Shown piece by piece: positions 5,064-12,105 of a stretch of DNA of 12,105 bases. This stretch comes from Candidatus Falkowbacteria bacterium RIFCSPLOWO2_02_FULL_45_15. Lineage in GTDB: Bacteria; Patescibacteriota; Patescibacteriia; Patescibacteriales; XYC2-FULL-47-12. Below the pieces are notes generated by a model that ran no database searches, was not told the DNA's origin, and worked only from the letters and a program-made list of their open reading frames with translations. The position numbers and the translations under genes are program-made. The first letter of the stretch is position 1, and each line of letters opens with the position of its first letter. Location of the stretch: NCBI GenBank assembly GCA_001777995.1, contig MFFV01000036.1, forward strand, positions 1 to 12,105. Direction: 5' to 3'.

Positions 5064-8000
5064 ATTAACTTGACCTGGTTGATAGCGATTATAATTCTGA
5101 TAGCGCCTTTAATTGTTTTTGCCGCCGCGGCTGCGGTCAATGGGTCTAATTTAGCGGCCAGATTAAAAGGTAAGATTGTTTTGCAAGTGCAAAGTAAAGG
5201 TGAAGCTTGGTATATCAATCCTCAGGACAGCAGACGTTATTTTTTAGGCAGACCGGAAGACGCGTATAATTTAATGCGCGCCTTAGGCATTGGCATTAAA
5301 AACAGCGATTTAGAAAAAATTCCCGTATCAGAGGAAAACTTCGGGGGCGTGGATGCCGATAGTGACGGCTTATCGGATGTCATTGAATCTGCCTTTGGCA
5401 CTAACCCCCAACAAGCCGATACCGACGGCGACGGCTTTAGCGACAAAGAAGAAATTTTAAACAATTATTCGCCTCTGAACAATAAGGCGCTGTCCCTTAA
5501 CCGCGCTTTTGCCAATAAACATTTAGGAAAAATATTTCTGCAAGTAGAGGCGCATGGCGAGGCATGGTATGTTAATCCGGACAACGGCCAACGCTATTTT
5601 TTAGGGCGGCCTAACAATGCCTTTGCCGTGATGAAGAACACCGGTTTGGGCATTACCAACAATAACTTAAACATTATTCCAGTAAGAACATTCACACTCA
5701 CTTCTTTAGCGCAAAGCGGCAATCGTTCCGACAATATAAGTAGTTCAGTAGTTGATAATATTAATCAAGGCCCAATGAATGACATGGCTAATATAATTTC
5801 TCAACCTCTAGTAGCGGAATCCACTAATCTTACACCACTAACATCTTCAAGAGTACCTGCTGCTATACCGCCCATATCACCTCTATCATCCGTTAATAAT
5901 CCTACAGCTACTAATACCCCCATTTTTACTCCATCACTAACACCTACGCTAATAACAACGGCTACGAGCACCTCATCCCCCCTACCAAATAATCCGATGC
6001 CATCCGTTAGAGTAAGTACTTCTACTCCGCTGTCCGTAACTCTAAACATTACCCAAGAACCGGAAAATTTAAACTCAGGGGCTTTAGTGGCTGTTAGCGA
6101 CGGTGAAATTATTAATTGTTTAGCGCGTTTAGGCGCGAGAAATGTTACTGGCAGAGGCAACCACGGCGTTGGCATTTTAGTCAGCGGCCACAGCAACGTT
6201 ATTGTCCGCAATTGCGCCGTGTCCGGTTTTTATTTTGGACTTTTTGCCAATAACGCTAATGGTTTAAAAATAGAAAACAGCTCCTTTAATAATAACGCCA
6301 CCCTTACGGTATCAGACGTATATTCTACTACCGGCGGAGTAGGGGAGTATATTTATACCGCCGGCGCAAATTATCCCATTAAAACTGATTCATCCTATCG
6401 GCAACCATTCGCCCCCTTTAATTCTTATGTCGTTAATGATAATTTAAATGGCGTTTTAGACAGGCAGTTTATTATGCTGCCAAAAGAAGCGATTGACACT
6501 TCCAGGGTTAATTTAGCCGGCAAGCCAATTTATTATTATGATGGTTTTATCGGCAAAATTGCCAAGTCTCCTTATCTAACTTTCCCCGGCAAAATAAACA
6601 AGACGCAAAGGCGGCAAGGAGGCGGAGGAATTATAATCCAAAACTCTAGTGGCATTACAGTTAGTAATGTTACCGCTAGCAATAATTTTTCGGGGTTAGA
6701 ATTATATAACGTTTCATCCTCTAGAATAGAAAACAGTCAACTAGACCACAATTTCGGCTTCGGCATATTTATGCACGCGTCCGCCTTTAATACCGTTGCC
6801 AGTAATAATTTATCTTATACCCGCTATCCATCGGAGTGGCGCCAATGGGACGGGACAGATAACGCCGCTTTAATGATGATGCACGGCTCCAGCAATAATA
6901 ATATTACCAGCAATAACTTCAGCTACAGCCCAGACGGTTTATTTTTAAGCGCTGACGACGGTAATACTTCTTATCCCACCAGCGATAACAATTTAATTAC
7001 TAACAATATCGCCACCTACTCTGAAGCCAACGCTTTTGAGGTAGTCTTTTCTAGGAATAATGTTTTGACGAACAATACGGCGAGTTATTCCAAGTATGGT
7101 TTTTGGGCAACTTACGGCGATGGTTTAAAAATAAATGACAATATTTTAATCGGTAATTCTAACGCCGGCGTAGAAATTCATATGGGCAAAAATTATGAAG
7201 TTACCGGCAATACCATCCGACAAACAGGCAGAGAATTAGTAAAGACCGGCGGTAATTTTGGCTTAGGAATTAATATTATTAACGACAGCAGACAAATACC
7301 TTTTGTCCCCGCTTGGATTAGCGTTTTTAACGAAAACAGCAACATCATCGTCCGAAATAATATTTTTAATGACAATAAAAGTGATATTTTTAGCGATCCT
7401 TTGTCAGCCGTCGTCGCTTCCGCCGCCGCCGACTCTCCTACCTGTGATACCTTAGTTAGTGGTTCCGCCCCTCACCCTTATGTTATTACTTTTATGGGCG
7501 ATGGTTTCGCCAATACGACTACTGTACGGGATAATTTCATCCCTTTATGCACGGGCCAAATAGGCAACTTAAATCCCATCAGTACTTTCCCCACTATTAG
7601 TAAAAATACGGCCGTACCCAATTTAGGTATTTTTTCCCGCGAGCCATTTCAATCAAATAGTGGAAAATTTACCATTCAATATGTTAATAGCTTAAACAAC
7701 AATCAAACTCTTGGTTGCCAAAGTAATGGTACTGGTTGCAACTATGCTGCTATTAAAGATCGCGCTTTGGCCGTTTGCCCTAATACTAATATGGTTATCT
7801 TTTTTAAAAACGATAGTTTTTTTGGTTGGACAACGGCTAACGGCCCGGATCCATTTGCCTCTGGCAACATTCCTTTAATAGCAATTGGCGTTAGTGCTTC
7901 TCCAGATCGTATCACCAACGAACACTGGGGTGTTTGCACGCATGAATTTGGCCATGCTTTTGGCTTTTTGGCAGATGAGGTCAGCGGCACTAAAACCTTA

Positions 8001-8627
8001 GCTGAAACCGGATATGAAAATAATAGAGATAGCATTGCTAATTGCGCTTTGCCGTCTGAATGTACCAACAAATTTGGTAGCGGGGCGCAATGTATCCCCG
8101 GTTGCGGCGGGTCTAATTATTTATCTCGGCCATCACAAAATAGCATTATGTATGGTATAGATTTATCTATCGCTAGTAGTCTAGTATTTAATACTCCCAG
8201 TGTTAACCGTTTGAATAGTCTTTTACAGAATACTTTTTTTGGCAGTACCTACCAAACTAACACTTCCGGTTCTACCAACTCTACTTCCGTTGGCTCCCTG
8301 CCACTAACAGCTCCTACATCCGTAGTTTCTGCGCCAACCTTTATTTACCCACAAAACGGCCAAGAATTAGCTATCGGAGGTAGCTACGGCTTTAAAGTGC
8401 AAGCAGTCAGCGGTGCTGATGCCTACCGTTTCCGTATGTATCAAAATAATACCTTGATTTATGATAATGAACGCGATGATTATTTATCTCCTAATGGTGA
8501 ATGGGCGATTCACACTGATAATGCTAAATATTCTCAATTTCAAGTCGGTAGTTTGGAGGTGAGAGCCGCGGCTATAATAAGCGGTAATTGGGGCACAGAA
8601 AGTAGTATAATCATTACGCTCAAGTGA
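5028..8627 (+). CDS. Giant secreted protein: repeat modules, Ca-binding repeats, beta-helix, M64-type metallopeptidase
   Basis: The 1199-residue protein is multi-domain and extracellular. Residues 1-35 are a signal peptide or anchor. Two copies of a CPR-type module (42-100 and 162-219) share 'GEAWYxNP' and 'RYFLGRP'. Between them are thrombospondin type 3-like calcium motifs (DADSDG 109-114, DTDGDG 131-136). A Pro/Ser/Thr-rich linker covers about 220-345. Residues about 350-790 are a right-handed parallel beta-helix (NosD/pectate-lyase style) with many 'NxxxxNN' rungs. A zinc peptidase domain follows: 'FMGDGF' (822-827), 'SREPF', 'VIFFKNDSFFGW', then HEFGHAFGFLADE (972-984) and a possible Met-turn 'SIMYG'. 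HExGHxFGxLADE is characteristic of the M64 (IgA-peptidase-like) family. Numerous Cys suggest disulfides. The last 90 residues or so look like an Ig/FN3-type beta domain. It starts 15 bases after ftsI. Its first 12 codons copy the start of murF. Substrate is unknown; the beta-helix may bind a polysaccharide. Confidence 0.85.
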   Translation: MKKLLQLKLKIFINLTWLIAIIILIAPLIVFAAAAAVNGSNLAARLKGKIVLQVQSKGEAWYINPQDSRRYFLGRPEDAYNLMRALGIGIKNSDLEKIPVSEENFGGVDADSDGLSDVIESAFGTNPQQADTDGDGFSDKEEILNNYSPLNNKALSLNRAFANKHLGKIFLQVEAHGEAWYVNPDNGQRYFLGRPNNAFAVMKNTGLGITNNNLNIIPVRTFTLTSLAQSGNRSDNISSSVVDNINQGPMNDMANIISQPLVAESTNLTPLTSSRVPAAIPPISPLSSVNNPTATNTPIFTPSLTPTLITTATSTSSPLPNNPMPSVRVSTSTPLSVTLNITQEPENLNSGALVAVSDGEIINCLARLGARNVTGRGNHGVGILVSGHSNVIVRNCAVSGFYFGLFANNANGLKIENSSFNNNATLTVSDVYSTTGGVGEYIYTAGANYPIKTDSSYRQPFAPFNSYVVNDNLNGVLDRQFIMLPKEAIDTSRVNLAGKPIYYYDGFIGKIAKSPYLTFPGKINKTQRRQGGGGIIIQNSSGITVSNVTASNNFSGLELYNVSSSRIENSQLDHNFGFGIFMHASAFNTVASNNLSYTRYPSEWRQWDGTDNAALMMMHGSSNNNITSNNFSYSPDGLFLSADDGNTSYPTSDNNLITNNIATYSEANAFEVVFSRNNVLTNNTASYSKYGFWATYGDGLKINDNILIGNSNAGVEIHMGKNYEVTGNTIRQTGRELVKTGGNFGLGINIINDSRQIPFVPAWISVFNENSNIIVRNNIFNDNKSDIFSDPLSAVVASAAADSPTCDTLVSGSAPHPYVITFMGDGFANTTTVRDNFIPLCTGQIGNLNPISTFPTISKNTAVPNLGIFSREPFQSNSGKFTIQYVNSLNNNQTLGCQSNGTGCNYAAIKDRALAVCPNTNMVIFFKNDSFFGWTTANGPDPFASGNIPLIAIGVSASPDRITNEHWGVCTHEFGHAFGFLADEVSGTKTLAETGYENNRDSIANCALPSECTNKFGSGAQCIPGCGGSNYLSRPSQNSIMYGIDLSIASSLVFNTPSVNRLNSLLQNTFFGSTYQTNTSGSTNSTSVGSLPLTAPTSVVSAPTFIYPQNGQELAIGGSYGFKVQAVSGADAYRFRMYQNNTLIYDNERDDYLSPNGEWAIHTDNAKYSQFQVGSLEVRAAAIISGNWGTESSIIITLK
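5151..5684 (+). repeat. Two protein-level module copies flanking the calcium repeats
   Basis: Bases 5151-5327 and 5511-5684 encode two about 58-residue copies of the module 'GKIxLQVxxxGEAWYxNP...RYFLGRPxxAxxxM...GxGI...L..IPV'. They are clearly homologous at protein level but have drifted in DNA sequence, so the duplication is not recent. The thrombospondin-3-like segment lies between them. Confidence 0.8.
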
Positions 8628-8656
8628 ATTATTTGATAAATGTGCGATTTAAAACA

Positions 8657-8692
8657 ATGAAGCAACTACTTCAACTAAAACTAAAAATTTTC
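8657..8692 (+). repeat. Copy 2 of the duplication (native murF start)
   Basis: This is the partner of 5028-5063, 3629 bases downstream, 31/36 identical. The encoded MKQLLQLKLKIF leads straight into 'LILWKYRPKIIGITG', which resembles the N-terminus of other CPR MurF proteins as I remember them. That makes this copy the probable original. Confidence 0.85.
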
Positions 8693-9958
8693 GCTAAGTT
8701 AATCCTTTGGAAATACCGGCCCAAAATTATCGGCATTACCGGCAGCGTGGGCAAATCCAGCGCCAAAGAAGCCGTTTACGCCGTGCTGGCGGGAAAATAT
8801 AACGTGCGGCGGAGCGCTAAAAATTATAACAATGAGCTGGGCGTGCCGCTGACTGTTATCGGAGCGGCGTCAGCCGGCAGAAATATTTTCGGCTGGGGCG
8901 CGATATTTTGGCAGGCGCTTTGGCTTATTTTACTGCCTGACAAAAATTATCCGCAAATTTTAATAATTGAGCTTGGCGTTGACCGGCCGGGCGATATGAA
9001 TTATTTGTTAAAGCTAGTGAAACCATATATTGGCATTATGACTGCGGTCGGTCCGGCGCATCTGGAATTTTTTGGGAGCATTGAAGACATTGCCTCCGAG
9101 AAGGGAAAATTAATCAGCGGCTTAGACAGGCAAAGTTGGGCCATTCTGAATATTGACGACAAACGCGTGCGCAAGTATATTAAAAATACGGACGCGTCCG
9201 TAATTACTTATGGCTTTGACCAGGCGGCGGATATCGTGGCTGATTACGTTAAGTTCAGTTACACTGGCGGCGAAAGCGACATTAATAATTTGCAAGGAGT
9301 TAGTTTTAAAGTCAGCTATCGGGGCGCGACGGTGCCGATACTGTTGCCGCGCAGTTTAGGAGTCGGCCAAGTTTATGCGGCGCTGGCGGCCATTGGCGTC
9401 GGCATAATTTACGGCTTAGATTTAGTAGCCATCGCCGCGAGGCTGCGCGAATTTATTTGTCCCGCCGGCCGGATGAATTTAATCAAGGGCATAAAAAAAA
9501 GCATCGTCATTGACGATACTTATAATTCTTCGCCGGAGGCGACGCTGGCGGCTTTGGACGTTTTGAGTAAAATTCCCTTGCCGGCGGACGGACGGCGTTG
9601 GGCGGTACTCGGAGACATGCTTGAACTTGGTTTTGTCAGCGTTGAGTCGCATCAGGCGGTAGGCAGGAAAATAGCGGAATTAGCCGTTGATATTTTAATT
9701 ACCGTCGGCGAGCGGGCGCGCGATATTGACCGCGGGGCGGCGAGCGCCGGCATGGCGCCGGACGACATCTTTCACTTTCCGCAAGCAGCCGACGCCGGGA
9801 AATTTGTGCAAAGCCGGCTAAACGTCGGCGACCTAATTTTAGTCAAAGGATCGCAAGGAATGCGGATGGAAAAAATAGTGAAAGAAATTATGGCGGAACC
9901 GTTGCAAGCAAAAGAGTTGTTGGTCAGGCAGGAAGAAGAATGGTTGAACAGCCAATAA
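8657..9958 (+). CDS. murF: UDP-N-acetylmuramoyl-tripeptide--D-Ala-D-Ala ligase MurF
   Basis: MurF adds D-Ala-D-Ala to UDP-MurNAc-tripeptide with ATP, completing the cytoplasmic peptidoglycan precursor. The 433-residue protein shows the Mur-ligase plan: P-loop 'GITGSVGKSSAKE' (Lys33), 'NYNNELGVPLT' typical of MurF, 'IIELGVDRPGDM', 'GPAHLEFFGS' (His135), 'SEKGKL' with Lys149 at the position of the carbamylated lysine, 'DDTYNSSPEA' (Tyr289) for nucleotide and metal binding, 'AVLGDMLELG', and 'LVKGSQGMRME' near the end. I chose the ATG at 8657. A GTG at 8624 overlaps the preceding stop (GTGA) and would add 11 unconserved residues. Its first 36 bases are the parent-like copy of the duplicated start at 5028, and here the encoded helix leads directly into the Mur fold, as in relatives. 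No clear Shine-Dalgarno is seen. Confidence 0.93.
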   Translation: MKQLLQLKLKIFAKLILWKYRPKIIGITGSVGKSSAKEAVYAVLAGKYNVRRSAKNYNNELGVPLTVIGAASAGRNIFGWGAIFWQALWLILLPDKNYPQILIIELGVDRPGDMNYLLKLVKPYIGIMTAVGPAHLEFFGSIEDIASEKGKLISGLDRQSWAILNIDDKRVRKYIKNTDASVITYGFDQAADIVADYVKFSYTGGESDINNLQGVSFKVSYRGATVPILLPRSLGVGQVYAALAAIGVGIIYGLDLVAIAARLREFICPAGRMNLIKGIKKSIVIDDTYNSSPEATLAALDVLSKIPLPADGRRWAVLGDMLELGFVSVESHQAVGRKIAELAVDILITVGERARDIDRGAASAGMAPDDIFHFPQAADAGKFVQSRLNVGDLILVKGSQGMRMEKIVKEIMAEPLQAKELLVRQEEEWLNSQ

Positions 9959-9991
9959 AAAGGCGTCAATTATTTTTGTTTTAATGTTTTA

Positions 9992-11929
9992 ATGCATATG
10001 TCCCAGGAGGTTAAAAAAAACGATTTAGACAAAGATTTTTCCGTCTTGCTCAAAGAACGGGAGCGGCAGGGCGATATCGGCGAGAGCTTAAAGGAAATTT
10101 ATCAAGAGGAGGGGGACGCGCTTATTCCCGCCAGCAAAAATAACGACGGTAATTACATTAAAGAAAATAGTATGGCCACAATATCGCGCCGCGACGCTAA
10201 TCCTTGGCGCAAGATAACCTGGACTTTTTTGCTGTTGCTGCTGGTATTAGCCGGCATTTCCTGGACGTCATTTTTAATTTTTAACGAGGGCAACAGGCTG
10301 AACACTAAAGACATTGAATTTAACATCAGCGGCCCGGAAACGGCGACCGTCGGACAGGAGTTGGTGTATGACGTCCAATACAAAAATTTAAGCCCGTTTA
10401 ACTTAAAGGACGTGGAAATCTACGTGAATTATCCCTCCAGTTTCGTGTTTGTTGACGCCGTGCCCGCGCCGATAGCCGGCAACCATATTTGGAAATTAGA
10501 GCAAATTGACACGAAACGCAGCGGCCGCATTGAGTTTAAAGGGCGCCTGCTGGCGGCGGCGGATACGCAGGCGATATTTCCGGCGGCCATTACTTACCGG
10601 CCGGAAAATTTCTCCTCTACTTTTGGCGCTGACTCGGGCCTAACCACCACCGTCAATTCCGTCGGTTTAAACATTAACATAGAAGCGCCGTCGTTTTTTA
10701 ACGTCAAGGAAGAAGCGGCCATAACGGTTAAATACGCCAAACTAAAAGAAAGCTACCTGAATAATTTTAAAGTAATTTTTAACGCCGGCGATGATTTTTC
10801 CCTTAGCGGCAGCGATAAAAGCGGCGTCTGGACAATCGCTAACCTGCCCGATACCCAGCAGCAGCTAAGCATTAAAGGCCAATATGCCGCCAAGCCAGCG
10901 GCAGGCGAGAAACTAAAATTATCTTTAGCCGCGCCCCAAGAAATAAAAGTTATTAACGAGGCGGGCGAAGTTACGGCCCAAACTAAAGATTATGTTTTTT
11001 ATGAATATGAATGGTCGCCGATAGTGGCGGCAGGAGCTTTGAATTTGAGTTTAACGGTCAACGGCGCGACGGCGGACAAGCCGGTAAACTTCAACGACAC
11101 TTTAAATTACGTCGTGCATTATAAAAATACCAGCGAGGCCACTTTAAAAAATATTATTATTATGGCGACGATTGATTCTTCTTTGGTTGATTGGCAGACA
11201 TTGCAAGACGAACAAAAAGGGGAGGTAAAAGAGGGGGCGATAATCTGGACTAAGGAGCAGATCAGGAATTTAGCGGCAGTAAAGCCCAATGAGGAAGATA
11301 GCTTTGGCTTCGCCGTTAAAATAAAGGGACGGGAGCAGATAAAAGATCTGCCGAGCGCCGACGTTAAAATCCGCACCGCACTGGATTACAGTATTGACAG
11401 CGCCCTTAATAAGGCCGACAACCCCAGCGCGCAGATTGTCAACGCGGTGAACAGCGACCTGCAATTTAATAACGAGGTGAGATATTTTGACCGCCAAAAC
11501 ATCGCCGTCGGCGAAGGGCCGCTACCGCCTAAAGTCGGGCAAAAAACCAGCTGGCATGTTTATTGGACTTTGACTAACAGCTTGCACGATTTGGAAAACA
11601 TTACCGTCAGCGCGGCGCTTGCGGGCGGCGTCCGCTGGGAGAACAACGCCGTTAATGCGATTGGCGTCGTCAATTACCTAAGCGACCGGCGAGTCGTTAA
11701 CTGGACAATAAGTTCTCTCGATGCGGTGGCGCAACCGGCGCTGTTGGATTTTGTCGTCAGCCTGACGCCGCCCGCAAGCGCTAAAAATAAAGTTCTGCCT
11801 TTGCTAAACCAAGCGCGCGTAGAAGCCAAAGACAAACAAACCGGCGGCGTTATTGTTTTTACCGCCAAAGCCAAAACGACTAATCTGGAAGACGACGAAT
11901 TAGGCAAAGGGCAGGGGAAGGTGGAATAA
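9992..11929 (+). CDS. Bitopic surface protein with DUF11-like extracellular repeats
   Basis: The 645-residue protein has a charged cytoplasmic head (1-75), one membrane span (about 76-97, ITWTFLLLLLVLAGISWTSFLI) and a long extracellular part made of beta-sandwich repeats. At least three repeats share a pattern of 'vGqel.Y.V.YkN.s...L.dv.i...' : about 119-150 (VGQELVYDVQYKNLSPFNLK), about 365-400 (NDTLNYVVHYKNTSEATLK) and about 515-550 (VGQKTSWHVYWTLTNSLHDL). A fourth, less clear one lies at about 210-330. This pattern is that of DUF11/conserved-repeat domains of bacterial surface proteins. There is no Cys and no enzymatic motif, so a structural or adhesive role is likely. It follows murF after 33 bases without a clear terminator. 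The start at 9992 lacks a Shine-Dalgarno; an AGGAGG at 10005-10010 lies inside the gene with no suitable in-frame start after it. An in-frame ATG at 10172 would keep the span. Confidence 0.8.
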   Translation: MHMSQEVKKNDLDKDFSVLLKERERQGDIGESLKEIYQEEGDALIPASKNNDGNYIKENSMATISRRDANPWRKITWTFLLLLLVLAGISWTSFLIFNEGNRLNTKDIEFNISGPETATVGQELVYDVQYKNLSPFNLKDVEIYVNYPSSFVFVDAVPAPIAGNHIWKLEQIDTKRSGRIEFKGRLLAAADTQAIFPAAITYRPENFSSTFGADSGLTTTVNSVGLNINIEAPSFFNVKEEAAITVKYAKLKESYLNNFKVIFNAGDDFSLSGSDKSGVWTIANLPDTQQQLSIKGQYAAKPAAGEKLKLSLAAPQEIKVINEAGEVTAQTKDYVFYEYEWSPIVAAGALNLSLTVNGATADKPVNFNDTLNYVVHYKNTSEATLKNIIIMATIDSSLVDWQTLQDEQKGEVKEGAIIWTKEQIRNLAAVKPNEEDSFGFAVKIKGREQIKDLPSADVKIRTALDYSIDSALNKADNPSAQIVNAVNSDLQFNNEVRYFDRQNIAVGEGPLPPKVGQKTSWHVYWTLTNSLHDLENITVSAALAGGVRWENNAVNAIGVVNYLSDRRVVNWTISSLDAVAQPALLDFVVSLTPPASAKNKVLPLLNQARVEAKDKQTGGVIVFTAKAKTTNLEDDELGKGQGKVE

Positions 11930-11930
11930 A

Positions 11931-11960
11931 AGAAGTAAGAAGTAAAAATTAAAAAATAAG
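11931..11960. repeat. AGAAGTA tandem and A/T micro-repeat after the surface-protein gene
   Basis: AGAAGTA occurs twice in tandem (11931-11944) and runs into aaaattaaaaaataag. The tract begins directly after the stop codon at 11927-11929, as at tsaB. The 81-base gap to the next gene holds no hairpin terminator that I can see. Confidence 0.55.
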
Positions 11961-12010
11961 AATGTTTCAATCCATAAATTTATTATATCTTATTTAATAA
12001 AATTAAATTT

Positions 12011-12105
12011 ATGTTCAAAAAATTTTTTTTGGGCGCGTTAATTTTTGTCTTGGCTGGGGGCGTGTTTATGCCGCTTAATGTCGGAGCCAATGGTTCAGTA
12101 ATTAG
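12011..12105 (+). CDS. N-terminus of a secreted protein, cut by the window edge
   Basis: The first 31 codons encode a classic signal peptide: charged start MFKKFF, a hydrophobic core (LGALIFVLAGGVFMPL) and a likely signal-peptidase I site after 'NVGA' before 'NGSVI'. The frame is still open at the last base. No Shine-Dalgarno is visible; the upstream 50 bases are almost only A and T. The mature protein is outside the window, so no function can be given. Its position after the beta-helix protease and the DUF11-like protein adds to the cell-surface theme. Confidence 0.65.
   Translation, partial: MFKKFFLGALIFVLAGGVFMPLNVGANGSVI

Noticed and set aside
5801..6211. 136-residue ORF on the minus strand
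   Set aside because: It lies opposite the Pro/Ser/Thr-rich linker and beta-helix start of the + strand gene and is low-complexity, so it is a compositional shadow.
8624..8656. GTG start of MurF overlapping the previous stop
   Set aside because: It adds MNYLINVRFKT, unlike known MurF proteins, and the duplicated segment begins exactly at the ATG at 8657; an overlapping start still cannot be fully excluded.
10005..10010. Perfect AGGAGG as ribosome binding site for a later start in the DUF11-like gene
   Set aside because: No ATG, GTG or TTG in the right frame lies 5-12 bases downstream; it simply encodes Gln-Glu-Val.
1..12105. CRISPR arrays, insertion sequences, integrases or toxin-antitoxin genes
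   Set aside because: No regularly spaced repeats, transposase motifs or inverted terminal repeats were seen on either strand.
1..12105. Alternative genetic code with TGA as glycine (as in Gracilibacteria and SR1)
   Set aside because: All recognised genes read through with standard codons, glycine is encoded by GGN, and the only TGA at a gene end (8625-8627) sits at a sensible domain end.

Overview
This window looks like a piece of a Candidate Phyla Radiation (Patescibacteria, probably Parcubacteria-like) chromosome. The evidence is a compact AT-rich genome style with tight same-strand genes, an unusually short TsaB (135 residues), FtsL and FtsI of the CPR type, and a secreted protein carrying two copies of a 'GEAWYxNP...RYFLGRP' module that I associate with Parcubacteria. 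This lineage call is inference from sequence style and remembered families, not from a search. All identified genes are on the + strand and read with the standard code.

Layout. Positions 1-248 are an AT-rich edge with a hairpin/T-run terminator, a possible leftward promoter and an AT direct repeat. tsaB (249-656) encodes a tRNA t6A-modification subunit and is closed off by a strong intrinsic terminator (791-816). A good sigma70-type promoter (843-871) with GTGGGG-type repeats then starts a division and cell-wall (dcw) cluster. Its transcript has a leader of about 265 nt containing two mutually exclusive hairpins. The cluster runs mraZ (1144-1590), an unannotated-looking 44-residue membrane peptide (1596-1730), rsmH (1733-2638), an ftsL-like gene (2643-3020), ftsI/PBP (3045-5012), a giant secreted beta-helix plus M64-type metallopeptidase (5028-8627), murF (8657-9958), a bitopic surface protein with DUF11-like repeats (9992-11929), and the start of another secreted protein (12011 to the window edge).

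How they work together. MraZ is the cluster's transcription factor. RsmH methylates 16S rRNA. The FtsL-like protein and FtsI belong to the divisome that builds septal peptidoglycan. MurF makes the UDP-MurNAc-pentapeptide that FtsI finally cross-links. The unusual part is the 3.6-kb surface protease gene wedged between ftsI and murF. Its first 36 nt are a near copy (31/36, including a 20-nt exact core) of the first 36 nt of murF, as if it arrived with, or was stitched onto, a duplicated murF start. With the DUF11-like protein and the secreted protein after murF, this dcw cluster appears to have been extended with cell-surface genes. This is the most interesting feature of the window.
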